Below, piece by piece: positions 8,317-15,206 of a stretch of 32,334 nt of DNA; the stretch's first letter is position 1, and each line of letters starts with the position of its first letter. This stretch comes from an uncultured Clostridia bacterium (GTDB lineage Bacteria > Bacillota > Clostridia > Christensenellales > Aristaeellaceae). Both the position numbers and the translations under genes were made by a program. The stretch spans positions 1-32,334 of the forward strand of contig CAKTXP010000010.1 of the NCBI GenBank assembly GCA_934631055.1. Direction: 5' to 3'. The notes beneath the pieces were generated by a model. It was given only the letters and a program-made list of their open reading frames with translations, was not told the DNA's origin and did not search any database.

Positions 8317-10082
8317 GCCTTCACCCTGCGCAGGCGGCAGACATAGAAGCCGTCCGTTCCGTCTCTATGGGCAAACATCTGAAGACCGTATTCGCCCTCA
8401 TGCGCCGCCAGTTTCTCCGGCAGCTCTGCGCCCATGCGCCACACCTCGTATTCCGGATGACGCGCAAGGAACAGCTTGATCTGCTCCTCATTCTCCTGCG
8501 GAAGAATGGAACAGGTGGAATAGACCAGCGTTCCGCCGACCTTGACCATCGGCGCAACCGCATCAAGGATCGCCGCCTGTGTAAAGCACAGGGACTGCAC
8601 GCCCTCCGCCGTCACGCGGTACTTGACATCCGGCTTCTCGGTCATAACACCCGTACCGGAGCAGGGCGCGTCGATCAGCGCGGCATCCAGCGTCATCGCC
8701 ATATCTTCACGCGGAACGGAAGCGTCCTTGACCGCCGGACGGACGTTTTCAAGCTTCAGGCGGTTTGCCGTGCCGCGAATCAGCTCAACGCGGTGCGCAT
8801 GCGTATCCCACGCATAGACGCGTCCGGTGTCGTTCATCATTTCGCTCAGCACAGCGGTCTTTCCGCCCGGCGCGGCGCAGGCATCCAGCACGGTTTGACC
8901 CGGCTTCGCGCCGACCATGCGCGCGGCAAGAACGGAGCTTTCGCCCTGAATCGTAAACAGACCGTTCTGGAAAGCGCGCATGCGGGTCATGTCGCCCGCG
9001 CCATGCACTTTATAGACGCCCTCCAGCGCACCCGGCTCGAAATCCAGCTCGTCGTCGGCAAACAGACTGCGCAGACGTGCGTCGTCGCAGCGCAGATAAT
9101 TCACGCGAACCGTCACCGTGCGGTCCTTCGGACGATAGCGCAGGATCTCCATCGCGTCATGCTCGCCGTATGCCTTGACCAGCATCTCGCAGAGCGCTTC
9201 CGGCGCGCTGAACATGATGGAGAGATACTTCACCGCGTCATCCTGCGGCTTGGGCCATACCACGTCGTTTTTGCCGCGGATCATGTTGCGCAGAACGCCG
9301 TTGACCAGACCGGTCAGCGCTTCAAAGCCCATCGCGCGGGTCAGGCTGACGGATTCATCCACCGCCGCCATATCCGGCACGCGGTCGAGATAGAACAGCT
9401 GATACGCGCCCATGCGCAGGATCTCGCGGACGGTCTGCTCGATCTCCTTTTCGCCTTCGAGGAACTGGTCGATGCGCCAGTCGAGCGTCATGCGGTTTTC
9501 CAGCGTGCCGTAAACGAGCTGGGTCACGAAAGCGCGGTCGCGGCGCGGCAGATTCGCCTGCGCCAGCCGCTTATCCAGCGCAAGGGACGCGTAGGCATCC
9601 GAACGGCTGACATCCAGCAGCGTTTCCAGCGCGACGCGGCGCGGCGCAAGGTTGGCGGGACGCGGCGCCCTGCGCTCGGTCGTGCGCGGCGCAAAGGAGC
9701 GCTTTTCTCCAAAGGACGGCTTGTCGCCGCGCGGAGCAAAGCCACGTTTTTCGCCGAACGCCGGTCGGTTTTCACGCGGGACAAATTCCTTCTTTTCTCC
9801 GAATGCCGGTCTGTTCTCCGAACGGCTGAAACTGCGCTTCTCGCCATATGCGGGTTTGTCACCGCGGGGCGCAAAGTCCCTCTTCTCTCCGAATCTCTTT
9901 TCGCTAAACGACGGCTTATCCCCGCGCGGGGCAAAGCTCTTCTTTTCCCTGAATGCCGGCTTGCCGCCGCGGGCGCCATAGCTCTTCTTCTCGCCGTATG
10001 CGGGTTTGTCGCCGCGAGGCTTTCTGTCCATATTCTTGCTGCCGCTGCGGAAACCGCCGTCGCGTCCTCTGTTATCTGCCAT
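8313..10082 (-). CDS. rsmB: 16S rRNA (cytosine-967-C5)-methyltransferase RsmB with a repetitive N-terminal tail
   Basis: The enzyme methylates C967 of 16S rRNA using SAM. Usual family members have about 430-450 residues, but this one has 589 because of an extra N-terminal tail. Residues 1-140 are low-complexity, basic and RGD/KP/GEK-rich, with seven roughly 15-residue repeats. The NusB-like RNA-binding domain starts near RRVALETLLDV (about 148). The catalytic domain has LDACAAPGGKT, DAPCSGTG and the catalytic-cysteine motif YSTCSILPQENEEQI. No alternative start lies between the tail and the NusB domain, so the tail is probably translated. It starts 3 bases after fmt and overlaps rlmN by 4. 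A disordered RNA- or ribosome-binding role for the tail is inference. Confidence 0.95.
   Translation of the reverse strand: MADNRGRDGGFRSGSKNMDRKPRGDKPAYGEKKSYGARGGKPAFREKKSFAPRGDKPSFSEKRFGEKRDFAPRGDKPAYGEKRSFSRSENRPAFGEKKEFVPRENRPAFGEKRGFAPRGDKPSFGEKRSFAPRTTERRAPRPANLAPRRVALETLLDVSRSDAYASLALDKRLAQANLPRRDRAFVTQLVYGTLENRMTLDWRIDQFLEGEKEIEQTVREILRMGAYQLFYLDRVPDMAAVDESVSLTRAMGFEALTGLVNGVLRNMIRGKNDVVWPKPQDDAVKYLSIMFSAPEALCEMLVKAYGEHDAMEILRYRPKDRTVTVRVNYLRCDDARLRSLFADDELDFEPGALEGVYKVHGAGDMTRMRAFQNGLFTIQGESSVLAARMVGAKPGQTVLDACAAPGGKTAVLSEMMNDTGRVYAWDTHAHRVELIRGTANRLKLENVRPAVKDASVPREDMAMTLDAALIDAPCSGTGVMTEKPDVKYRVTAEGVQSLCFTQAAILDAVAPMVKVGGTLVYSTCSILPQENEEQIKLFLARHPEYEVWRMGAELPEKLAAHEGEYGLQMFAHRDGTDGFYVCRLRRVKA
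9690..10019 (-). repeat. In-frame 45-base repeats encoding the RsmB basic tail
   Basis: Seven imperfect units encode residues 22-131 of RsmB. The typical unit is PRGDKPAYGEKRSFA. Six units are 15 residues long. The third (52-71) is 20 residues because EKRFGEKR has been partly duplicated. Units 5 and 6 carry ENRP in place of GDKP. Conserved positions are the KP or RP, an aromatic two residues later, GEK(K/R) and a second aromatic. Confidence 0.9.
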
Positions 10083-10085
10083 AAT

Positions 10086-11030
10086 TTATTCTTTTGCCTT
10101 TCCCAGACACATACCGGTCTGCATATCATGCCCGCGCAGATAGTCCTTTGCATTCATGCGCTTTGCGCCGGGCATCTGTATCGCGCGCAATTCCAAATCG
10201 TCGTCCCCGCAGGAGACGACCAGCCCTGTCTTTGCATCCGCTCGAACGATCTCGCCGGGCTGTCCGCTCGGCGCAGTGTGGAGCGGCTTCACTTCAAAGA
10301 CCTTCATCGCACCGTCCTCGGTCATCGTAAACGCGCCGGGCCACGGCGTTGTTCCACGGACGAGACAGTCGATTTCTCTGGCGCTCCTGCTCCAGTCGAT
10401 GCGTCCTGTCTCTTTGTCAAGCTTCGGCTCGTAAGTCGCCTCGTCCGGATCCTGCGGCGTGCGTGTCAGCGTTCCCGCTTCAAGTTCACGGAGCGTTTTG
10501 ACGAGCAGCTGAGCGCCCAGCTCGGAAAGCCTGTCGCTCAGTTCGCCCGCAGTCTCCGATTCTCCAATCGGCGTCTCAGCCTTGAGCAGCATATCGCCGG
10601 TGTCCATGCCCTTATCGGTGTACATTGTCGTGATGCCCGTCGTCGTTTCGCCCATCATTACGCACCAGTTGATCGGTGCGCTGCCGCGATGGCGCGGAAG
10701 AAGCGACGCATGGACGTTGATTGTTCCCATCGGCGGGATATCCAGAATCTCCTGAGAGAGCAGCTGACCAAACGCCGCCGTAACGCACAGGTCGGGCGCA
10801 AGCGCGCGCAGCGCCGCAACGCCCTCTTCCCGCTTGATGCGCTCAGGCTGAAAGACCGGAATGCCTGCGGCAAGCGCCGCTTCCTTGACCGGACATGCGG
10901 CGAGCTTATGCCCGCGCCCCTTGGGCCGATCCGGCTGGCAGAATACGCCAACCACGTCATAGCCGCCTTCGATCAGCGCGCGCAGGGACGGCACGGCAAA
11001 ATCCGGCGTTCCCATGAACACGATCCTCAC
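10086..11030 (-). CDS. fmt: Methionyl-tRNA formyltransferase
   Basis: The enzyme formylates initiator Met-tRNA using 10-formyl-tetrahydrofolate. The 314 residues match the family. Visible are MRIVFMGTPDFAVPSL at the N-terminus, GRGHKLAACPVKEAA, the formyltransferase core INVHASLLPRHRGSAPINW, and TMYTDKGMDTGDML, followed by the C-terminal tRNA-binding domain. The start is GTG at 11028-11030, overlapping the def stop by 4 bases (GTGA). This def-fmt coupling pairs the formylation and deformylation steps. A truncated second copy of its 5' end lies at 11710-11823. Confidence 0.97.
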   Translation of the reverse strand: MRIVFMGTPDFAVPSLRALIEGGYDVVGVFCQPDRPKGRGHKLAACPVKEAALAAGIPVFQPERIKREEGVAALRALAPDLCVTAAFGQLLSQEILDIPPMGTINVHASLLPRHRGSAPINWCVMMGETTTGITTMYTDKGMDTGDMLLKAETPIGESETAGELSDRLSELGAQLLVKTLRELEAGTLTRTPQDPDEATYEPKLDKETGRIDWSRSAREIDCLVRGTTPWPGAFTMTEDGAMKVFEVKPLHTAPSGQPGEIVRADAKTGLVVSCGDDDLELRAIQMPGAKRMNAKDYLRGHDMQTGMCLGKAKE

Positions 11031-11521
11031 GCTTTATCTTCCTCCGTCTCCTCTTCCTGCGGGTCGTCCTCGTCAAACAGTTCGCGGGACATGATATCCA
11101 CATAGAGCTGACCGTCCAGATGGTCGGTCTCGTGCATGATGCAGCGGGCAAGCAGCTCTTCCGCTTCGATCTCATACCATTCGCCGTTTCTATCCTGGAA
11201 ACGGGCGCGCACCTTCATCGGGCGCTTGACCATGCCGCGGCGACCCGGAACAGACAGACAGCCTTCCGGTCCATCCTGCTCGCCCTCGGTCTCAAGAATC
11301 TCAGGATTGACCATCTCAATGAGCCCGTCGCCGCAGTCCATCACCACCACACGGCGCAGAACCGCGACCTGCGGCGCAGCCAAACCGACGCCGTTGGCGT
11401 TGTACATGGTTTCCGCCATATCATCAAGCAGCTTATGCAGCTTTTCATCAAACTTCTCTACCGGACGGCTCTTCTTGCGGAGCAGGTCGTCCTCGATGCA
11501 AATAATCTTGCGAAGCGCCAT
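11027..11521 (-). CDS. def: Peptide deformylase, operon copy
   Basis: This metalloenzyme removes the N-formyl group from nascent proteins. The protein has 164 residues with the three family motifs: GVGLAAPQV (44-52), EGCLSVP (86-92) with metal ligand Cys88, and HETDHLDG (130-137) with His130, Glu131 and His134. The C-terminus is an acidic tail. It leads the long minus-strand operon and overlaps fmt by 4 bases. It is a near copy of the gene at 11820-12314, differing at only about six residues, and the first 53 or so codons are identical at DNA level. Confidence 0.97.
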   Translation of the reverse strand: MALRKIICIEDDLLRKKSRPVEKFDEKLHKLLDDMAETMYNANGVGLAAPQVAVLRRVVVMDCGDGLIEMVNPEILETEGEQDGPEGCLSVPGRRGMVKRPMKVRARFQDRNGEWYEIEAEELLARCIMHETDHLDGQLYVDIMSRELFDEDDPQEEETEEDKA

Positions 11522-11606
11522 GGAATTTTTTCTCTCCTTCTAAACTGGTCATCAATCATGCCTGTCGCCTTTACGGCAATAGACACATTTACCCATCATC
11601 TTATCT

Positions 11607-11635
11607 ATTATAAAGCATATTTGGGCAAAATGGAA
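11607..11635 (-). promoter_or_regulatory. Predicted promoter of the def-fmt operon
   Basis: The minus strand has TATAAT (11607-11612) 17 bases after a weak -35, TTCCAT (11630-11635). The same pair with the same spacing is kept upstream of the second def copy, which supports it. It lies about 86 bases before the def start, just beyond the terminator hairpin of the upstream unit. Confidence 0.5.
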
Positions 11636-11639
11636 TACT

Positions 11640-11670
11640 TGAAAACAAAAAAGCGGACTGAGTCCGCTTT
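11640..11670 (-). terminator. Intrinsic terminator after the duplicated def/fmt-stub unit
   Basis: The minus strand forms a perfect 9-base-pair stem (11662-11670 with 11650-11658, AAAGCGGAC/GTCCGCTTT) around a 3-base loop. A T-rich run, TTTTTTGTTTTC, follows at once. It lies downstream of the fmt stub and upstream of the operon def promoter, so it should insulate the two units. The hairpin is also part of a dispersed repeat. Confidence 0.75.
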
Positions 11671-11716
11671 CATTTCCGCCGCAGTTTGTTAAAAGCATGG
11701 ACGTTTTGCTCACGCG
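11650..11716 (+). repeat. Dispersed TGA-loop hairpin repeat, copy A
   Basis: The copy begins with the stem GCGGAC-TGA-GTCCGC and continues TTTCATTTCCGCCGCAG, ending near CTCACGCG. The same order of blocks occurs at 32236-32299 (plus strand) and 18600-18661 (minus strand). The stem bases differ between copies but change in complementary pairs, while the TGA loop is constant. The end of this copy abuts the truncated end of the fmt stub. Confidence 0.7.
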
Positions 11717-11823
11717 GGCGGTTTCGTGTGGTAAAAGACGCCGACCACGTCATAGCCGTTGTCAATCAGCGTGCGCAGGGACGGAACGGCAAAATCCGGC
11801 GTACCCATGAACACGATTCTCAC
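11710..11823 (-). pseudogene. Truncated fmt stub (5' end only)
   Basis: The frame starts with GTG overlapping the second def by 4 bases, exactly as the intact fmt does. It encodes MRIVFMGTPDFAVPSLRTL and DNGYDVVGVF, closely matching fmt residues 1-30. It then diverges into HTKPPA and stops at 11710-11712. Only 37 codons remain of about 314, with no catalytic motif, so it is a relic of the tandem duplication. The break coincides with hairpin repeat copy A. Confidence 0.9.
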
Positions 11824-12314
11824 GCCTTGCTGTCCTCCGTTTCTTCGTCCTGCGGATCATCCTCGTCAAACAGCTCACGGGACATGATATCCACATAGAG
11901 CTGTCCGTCCAGATGATCGGTCTCGTGCATGATGCAGCGGGCAAGCAGCTCCTCTGCTTCAATCTCATACCATTCGCCGTTTCGATCCTGAAAACGAGCG
12001 CGAACCTTCATCGGACGCTTGACCATGCCGCCGCGTCCCGGCGCGGACAGACAACCCTCCGGTCCATCCTGCTCGCCCTCGGTCTCAATGATCTCGGGAT
12101 TGACCATTTCAATCAGCCCGTCGCCGCAGTCCATCACGACCACGCGTCGCAATACCGCGACCTGCGGCGCAGCCAAACCGACGCCGTTGGCGTTGTACAT
12201 GGTTTCCGCCATATCATCAAGCAGCTTATGCAGCTTTTCATCAAACTTCTCTACCGGACGGCTCTTCTTGCGGAGCAGGTCGTCCTCGATGCAAATAATC
12301 TTGCGAAGCGCCAT
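11820..12314 (-). CDS. def: Peptide deformylase, duplicate copy
   Basis: This is a second, intact 164-residue peptide deformylase with GVGLAAPQV, EGCLSAP and HETDHLDG, so all metal ligands and the catalytic Glu131 are kept. Compared with the operon copy it has Leu76 to Ile, Val91 to Ala, Arg95 to Gly and three changes in the acidic C-terminal tail. Val91 and Arg95 flank the cysteine ligand motif near the substrate pocket, so activity or inhibitor sensitivity could differ (inference). It has its own copy of the leader and promoter and is followed only by the fmt stub and a terminator. No premature stop is present, suggesting it is still functional. Confidence 0.95.
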   Translation of the reverse strand: MALRKIICIEDDLLRKKSRPVEKFDEKLHKLLDDMAETMYNANGVGLAAPQVAVLRRVVVMDCGDGLIEMVNPEIIETEGEQDGPEGCLSAPGRGGMVKRPMKVRARFQDRNGEWYEIEAEELLARCIMHETDHLDGQLYVDIMSRELFDEDDPQDEETEDSKA

Positions 12315-12403
12315 GGAAATCTTTCTCTCCTTCTGTTGGTCTGGTCATCGTCTCGTGTCCATCCTCTTTACAGGAATGGACACATTTACCCATCATTCTG
12401 TTT

Positions 12404-12432
12404 ATTATAAAGCATATTCCGTTAAAATGGAA
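12404..12432 (-). promoter_or_regulatory. Predicted promoter of the duplicate def
   Basis: The minus strand has TATAAT (12404-12409) and TTCCAT (12427-12432) with a 17-base spacer, the same layout as upstream of the operon def. The surrounding AATATGCTT is also shared between the two copies. Confidence 0.5.
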
Positions 12433-12524
12433 TACCCGCGCACAAAAAAAGCAGGTGTAGGAGTACAATACATCTTGGACAAAGAGAAGAAAAAGGTAAA
12501 AGGATAGCGCAAAATCAGTTATAG

Positions 12525-13166
12525 GATCGTCCTGTAAAGGAAAAACGAAAATCGAAGCCTTATGAACGGATGACCCGCCCGGGCGAACGCATCCAAATCG
12601 ACGTGAAGGTTATTCCTCGAAGTTGCTTAGCCAACAAAGAAGAACGGCTATACCAGTATACCGCTATCGATGAATACTCTCGGTATCGAGTTTTAGGTGC
12701 CTATCCGGAACAAAGCACTTATTCATCCGCTGAATTCTTGAAAAGAGTAAATCGGTAATTTCAAAAATTAGGTGTAAAAGTCGAATGCGTCCAGACAGAT
12801 AACGGTTTTGAATTTACCAATCGTTTTTCCAACAGTCAAAAAGATAAATTGACACTTTTTGAAAAGACTGCTCAAGAGCTGGGTATTCGTCACAAGCTTA
12901 TTCGCCCATATACACCCAGACATAATGGAAAAGTGGAACGCAGTCATAGAGAAGACCAAAAACTTCTTTATGATTCTCATTCCTTCCATTCCATCGACGA
13001 CTTTGGTGGGCAGCCAGCTGCCCACCAAAGTCGCACCAATAACCGACCTATGCGCCCTTTGAAGTGGGCTTTTTTTCCCCAAAAAAAGAAAACTCACTTC
13101 CTATCGTGTCCAAGATGTTTGACAAACCTACATCTCTTAAAACTTGCACGCCTTTATTCAGCATGA
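12525..13166 (+). pseudogene. Decayed IS481-like DDE transposase
   Basis: The plus strand encodes the catalytic part of an rve/DDE integrase. RIQIDVKVIPRSC carries the first Asp, then YTAIDEYSRYRVLGAYPEQ, CVQTDNGFEF has the second Asp, and IRPYTPRHNGKVERSHRED has the catalytic Glu, followed by NNRPMRPLKW near the C-terminus. The N-terminal helix-turn-helix region is missing. A TAA at 12756-12758 interrupts the frame in the middle of homology, and the reading continues in the same frame after it. The C-terminal end is scrambled. Base composition is clearly AT-richer than the flanks, which points to acquisition from a lower-GC Firmicute. No flanking terminal repeats were recognised. Confidence 0.88.
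12998..13033. repeat. Near-perfect palindrome inside the transposase relic
   Basis: Arms of 17 bases (12998-13014 and 13017-13033) are exact reverse complements around a CA centre. The left arm starts CGACTTTGGTGGGC. It falls where the relic should encode a variable stretch between the SIDDF and NNRPMRPL segments, without shifting the frame. Confidence 0.85.
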
Positions 13167-13257
13167 TACAGTTCTATACATTCCGCGCCATGCAGGATAA
13201 TCTCTGCTTTTTTCGTCCATAATGATTCCGTGATGAATCAGGCAAGGAGGTTTTTTT

Positions 13258-13908
13258 ATGTCCATCGGCATGATTCTACTGCTCGTACTCGCGCTGCTGA
13301 TCCTCTTCGGCGTGCTTCAGCGCGTTCTTGACCGCATGGCGCTGACGGACAGGCAGGCGCTCATCCTGGTCGCCGCCATCTTCATCGGCGGATGGCTGCC
13401 CGATCTGCGCATCGGCATGGTATCGCTAAACATCGGCGGCGCGCTCGTGCCGCTTGGCGTTTGCGTCTATCTGTTCTTTCACGCAGGCGCGGCAAAGGAA
13501 CGCATCCGAGCGCTGGTCGCTTCTGTGCTGACCGCCGCTGTGATCTATGTCATCAGCCTGTTCTTCCCCGCCGACCCCGTGACCATGCCGTTTGACCCCA
13601 TGATCCTCTATGGTCTATGCGGCGGCATCATCGCGTGGCTGCTGGGGCGTTCCCGCCGGAGCGCGTTCATCGCCGGCATACTGGGCGTTCTGCTTGCCGA
13701 TACGGCGACAGGCGTGGTCAACTGGACGCGCGGTATTCAGCAGGTCCTTTATCTCGGAAGCGCGGGCGCGCTGGACGCCGTCGTGCTTTCCGGTGTGACC
13801 GCCGTGATGCTGTGCGAGCTGTTCGGCGAAATCATCGAGCGCATCACGACCGGAAAAGCCGACGCTCCGCATGAGGACGGCGCCATACAGGGAGGTCAGC
13901 GCGCATGA
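13258..13908 (+). CDS. DUF1614 family membrane protein
   Basis: The protein has 216 residues and is almost entirely hydrophobic, with about six or seven predicted membrane segments starting at residue 4. It ends in a short charged cytosolic tail. Sequence character and the segment ILGVLLADTATGVVNWTRG suggest the DUF1614 (COG4089) family, whose function is unknown. AAGGAGG lies 7-8 bases before the ATG. The stop overlaps the spoIIP start by 4 bases, so the two are coupled. That placement suggests a role in sporulation or the forespore envelope (inference). No clear promoter was identified in the 90 bases upstream. Confidence 0.82.
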   Translation: MSIGMILLLVLALLILFGVLQRVLDRMALTDRQALILVAAIFIGGWLPDLRIGMVSLNIGGALVPLGVCVYLFFHAGAAKERIRALVASVLTAAVIYVISLFFPADPVTMPFDPMILYGLCGGIIAWLLGRSRRSAFIAGILGVLLADTATGVVNWTRGIQQVLYLGSAGALDAVVLSGVTAVMLCELFGEIIERITTGKADAPHEDGAIQGGQRA

Positions 13909-15074
13909 AAGAAAAATACTCGCGGCTCCTGCTCTCCTTCTTTCTCGCGCTGACGCTGTATTGCGCCTGTGCCGTCAACGCATCGGCGGACGACCAGACC
14001 GATGAAGAGACGCTGCACGTCGCCGTGGATAATTCGGGCGCGTATCTGTTCTCCATCAACGGCGTCATTTCCGAGGGCGACGAATACATCACGGGCGACA
14101 ACGTGCTTTACCGCATCGCCACTGTAAATAACGGCAACGCTATCGCTGAAAAGATCGGCGAAGAAGCCATGCCGGATGTTTCATGGCTGGATGTCGGCGA
14201 AGCGCAGGCGGTCTTTGCCGCGGACGGAAGCCTGCCGACAGCCAGCGCAAATCAGGGCGACAGCAAAAAGCTCATCGCCATGTATATCACCCACAGCGAC
14301 GAAAGCTATATTCCCTCCGACGGCACGCAGAGCATCAACGGGCAGGGCGGCATATACGACGTAGCGCGCGAATTCCGCGACGCGCTTCAAACGCAGGGCA
14401 TCGACGTCATCCTCGACGAATCGACGCATCTTCCTCACGATTCCGGCGCGTACCGCCGCAGCCGTCAGACCGCCGAGCGCCTTTTACAGAAGCATCCCGA
14501 CGCCATTATCGACATCCATCGCGACGGCATTCCGGATGAGAGCGAGTATGCCCGAACCATCAACGGTGAAAAGGCGTCTCGTGTGCGCCTGCTCGTCGGG
14601 CGAAGCAACCAGAACAGCAGCGTCAACCGCGAATTCGCTAAACAGCTGAAAGCCGTTGCGGACAAGCAGTATCCGGGGCTGGTCAAGGATATCTTTATCG
14701 GCAAGGGCAACTATAATCAGGATCTTGCGCCGCATGCCATCCTGCTGGAATTCGGAACGCACACCATCAGCAAGGAGCGCGTCCTCAACTCCACGGACAT
14801 GATGGCGCAGGTCGTATCCACCGCGCTCTACGGCACACAGACAGGAAGCGCCGCTTCCGAAAAAAGCAGTTCCAATCAAAACGCCGCCGTTCAGAGCAGC
14901 AAAGGCGTATCCGGAGGCATGATTTTCCTCGTCCTTTCCGTGATCGCAGGTGTCATCCTCTTTCTGCTGGCGCAGACCGGCGGCGGCAAGGCGATGGGAA
15001 CCAAATTCACCCGCAACATCAGCGAAATGACCGGCGGATTGTTTGGAAAAAAGCCCAAGGACTCCGAGCCATAA
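13905..15074 (+). CDS. spoIIP: Stage II sporulation protein P
   Basis: SpoIIP is the amidase/endopeptidase that, with SpoIID and SpoIIM, degrades septal peptidoglycan during engulfment. The protein has 389 residues. It has an N-terminal hydrophobic signal (8-26) ending ASADD. The catalytic domain (about 120-310) has MYITHSDESY with His130, the GIYDVAREF block, DIHRDGIP with His205 and ILLEFGTHT with Glu282, the expected zinc and catalytic positions. Unusually, a second hydrophobic helix at about 338-357 and a basic tail follow. Its presence is strong evidence for a spore-forming organism. The gene overlaps the DUF1614 gene by 4 bases. Confidence 0.93.
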   Translation: MKEKYSRLLLSFFLALTLYCACAVNASADDQTDEETLHVAVDNSGAYLFSINGVISEGDEYITGDNVLYRIATVNNGNAIAEKIGEEAMPDVSWLDVGEAQAVFAADGSLPTASANQGDSKKLIAMYITHSDESYIPSDGTQSINGQGGIYDVAREFRDALQTQGIDVILDESTHLPHDSGAYRRSRQTAERLLQKHPDAIIDIHRDGIPDESEYARTINGEKASRVRLLVGRSNQNSSVNREFAKQLKAVADKQYPGLVKDIFIGKGNYNQDLAPHAILLEFGTHTISKERVLNSTDMMAQVVSTALYGTQTGSAASEKSSSNQNAAVQSSKGVSGGMIFLVLSVIAGVILFLLAQTGGGKAMGTKFTRNISEMTGGLFGKKPKDSEP

Positions 15075-15081
15075 TCCTTAC

Positions 15082-15127
15082 AAAACGCATGCCGTACAGC
15101 TTTCTTTCTGTATGGCATGCGTTTTTT
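15082..15127 (+). terminator. Intrinsic terminator after spoIIP
   Basis: An 18-base stem (15082-15099 with 15108-15125, one G-T wobble) encloses an 8-base loop and runs directly into a six-T tract. It begins 8 bases after the spoIIP stop. Confidence 0.9.
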
Positions 15128-15139
15128 CATAGTAAAAGC

Positions 15140-15168
15140 TTGACTTTATCCGCTGAATCCATCATAAT
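15140..15168 (+). promoter_or_regulatory. Sigma-A promoter for the DUF512-der-plsY operon
   Basis: TTGACT (15140-15145) and CATAAT (15163-15168) are separated by 17 bases. The pair lies between the spoIIP terminator and the DUF512 start, 38 bases before the ATG. Confidence 0.8.
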
Positions 15169-15206
15169 ATGTTGGGTTATTTTGAAAAAGAAGGTGTATC
15201 GTATTC

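Larger units (their letters stand above)
10941..12457 (-). repeat. Tandem duplication containing def and the fmt start
   Basis: Two direct copies of roughly 700-720 bases lie about 793 bases apart (about 10941-11651 and 11733-12457). Each contains the first about 30 codons of fmt, all of def, its leader and promoter, and an A-rich run. Identity is patchy: 11361-11526 and 12154-12319 are identical, while the rest differs at roughly one base in ten with small indels in the leader. Confidence 0.9.

Noticed and set aside
9690..10019. CRISPR-like array suggested by the regular 45-base spacing
   Set aside because: The units are contiguous, in frame and coding within rsmB, with no spacers.
8367..11105. 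Plus-strand open frame of 912 codons
   Set aside because: It lies antisense to rsmB, fmt and def, which have clear family motifs. Its product is arginine/histidine-rich with no recognisable domain, as expected from reading GC-rich codons backwards.
13167..13257. Sigma-E type sporulation promoter before DUF1614-spoIIP
   Set aside because: Fragments resembling CATACA-type -10 boxes exist, but none has a -35 at correct spacing that I could defend.
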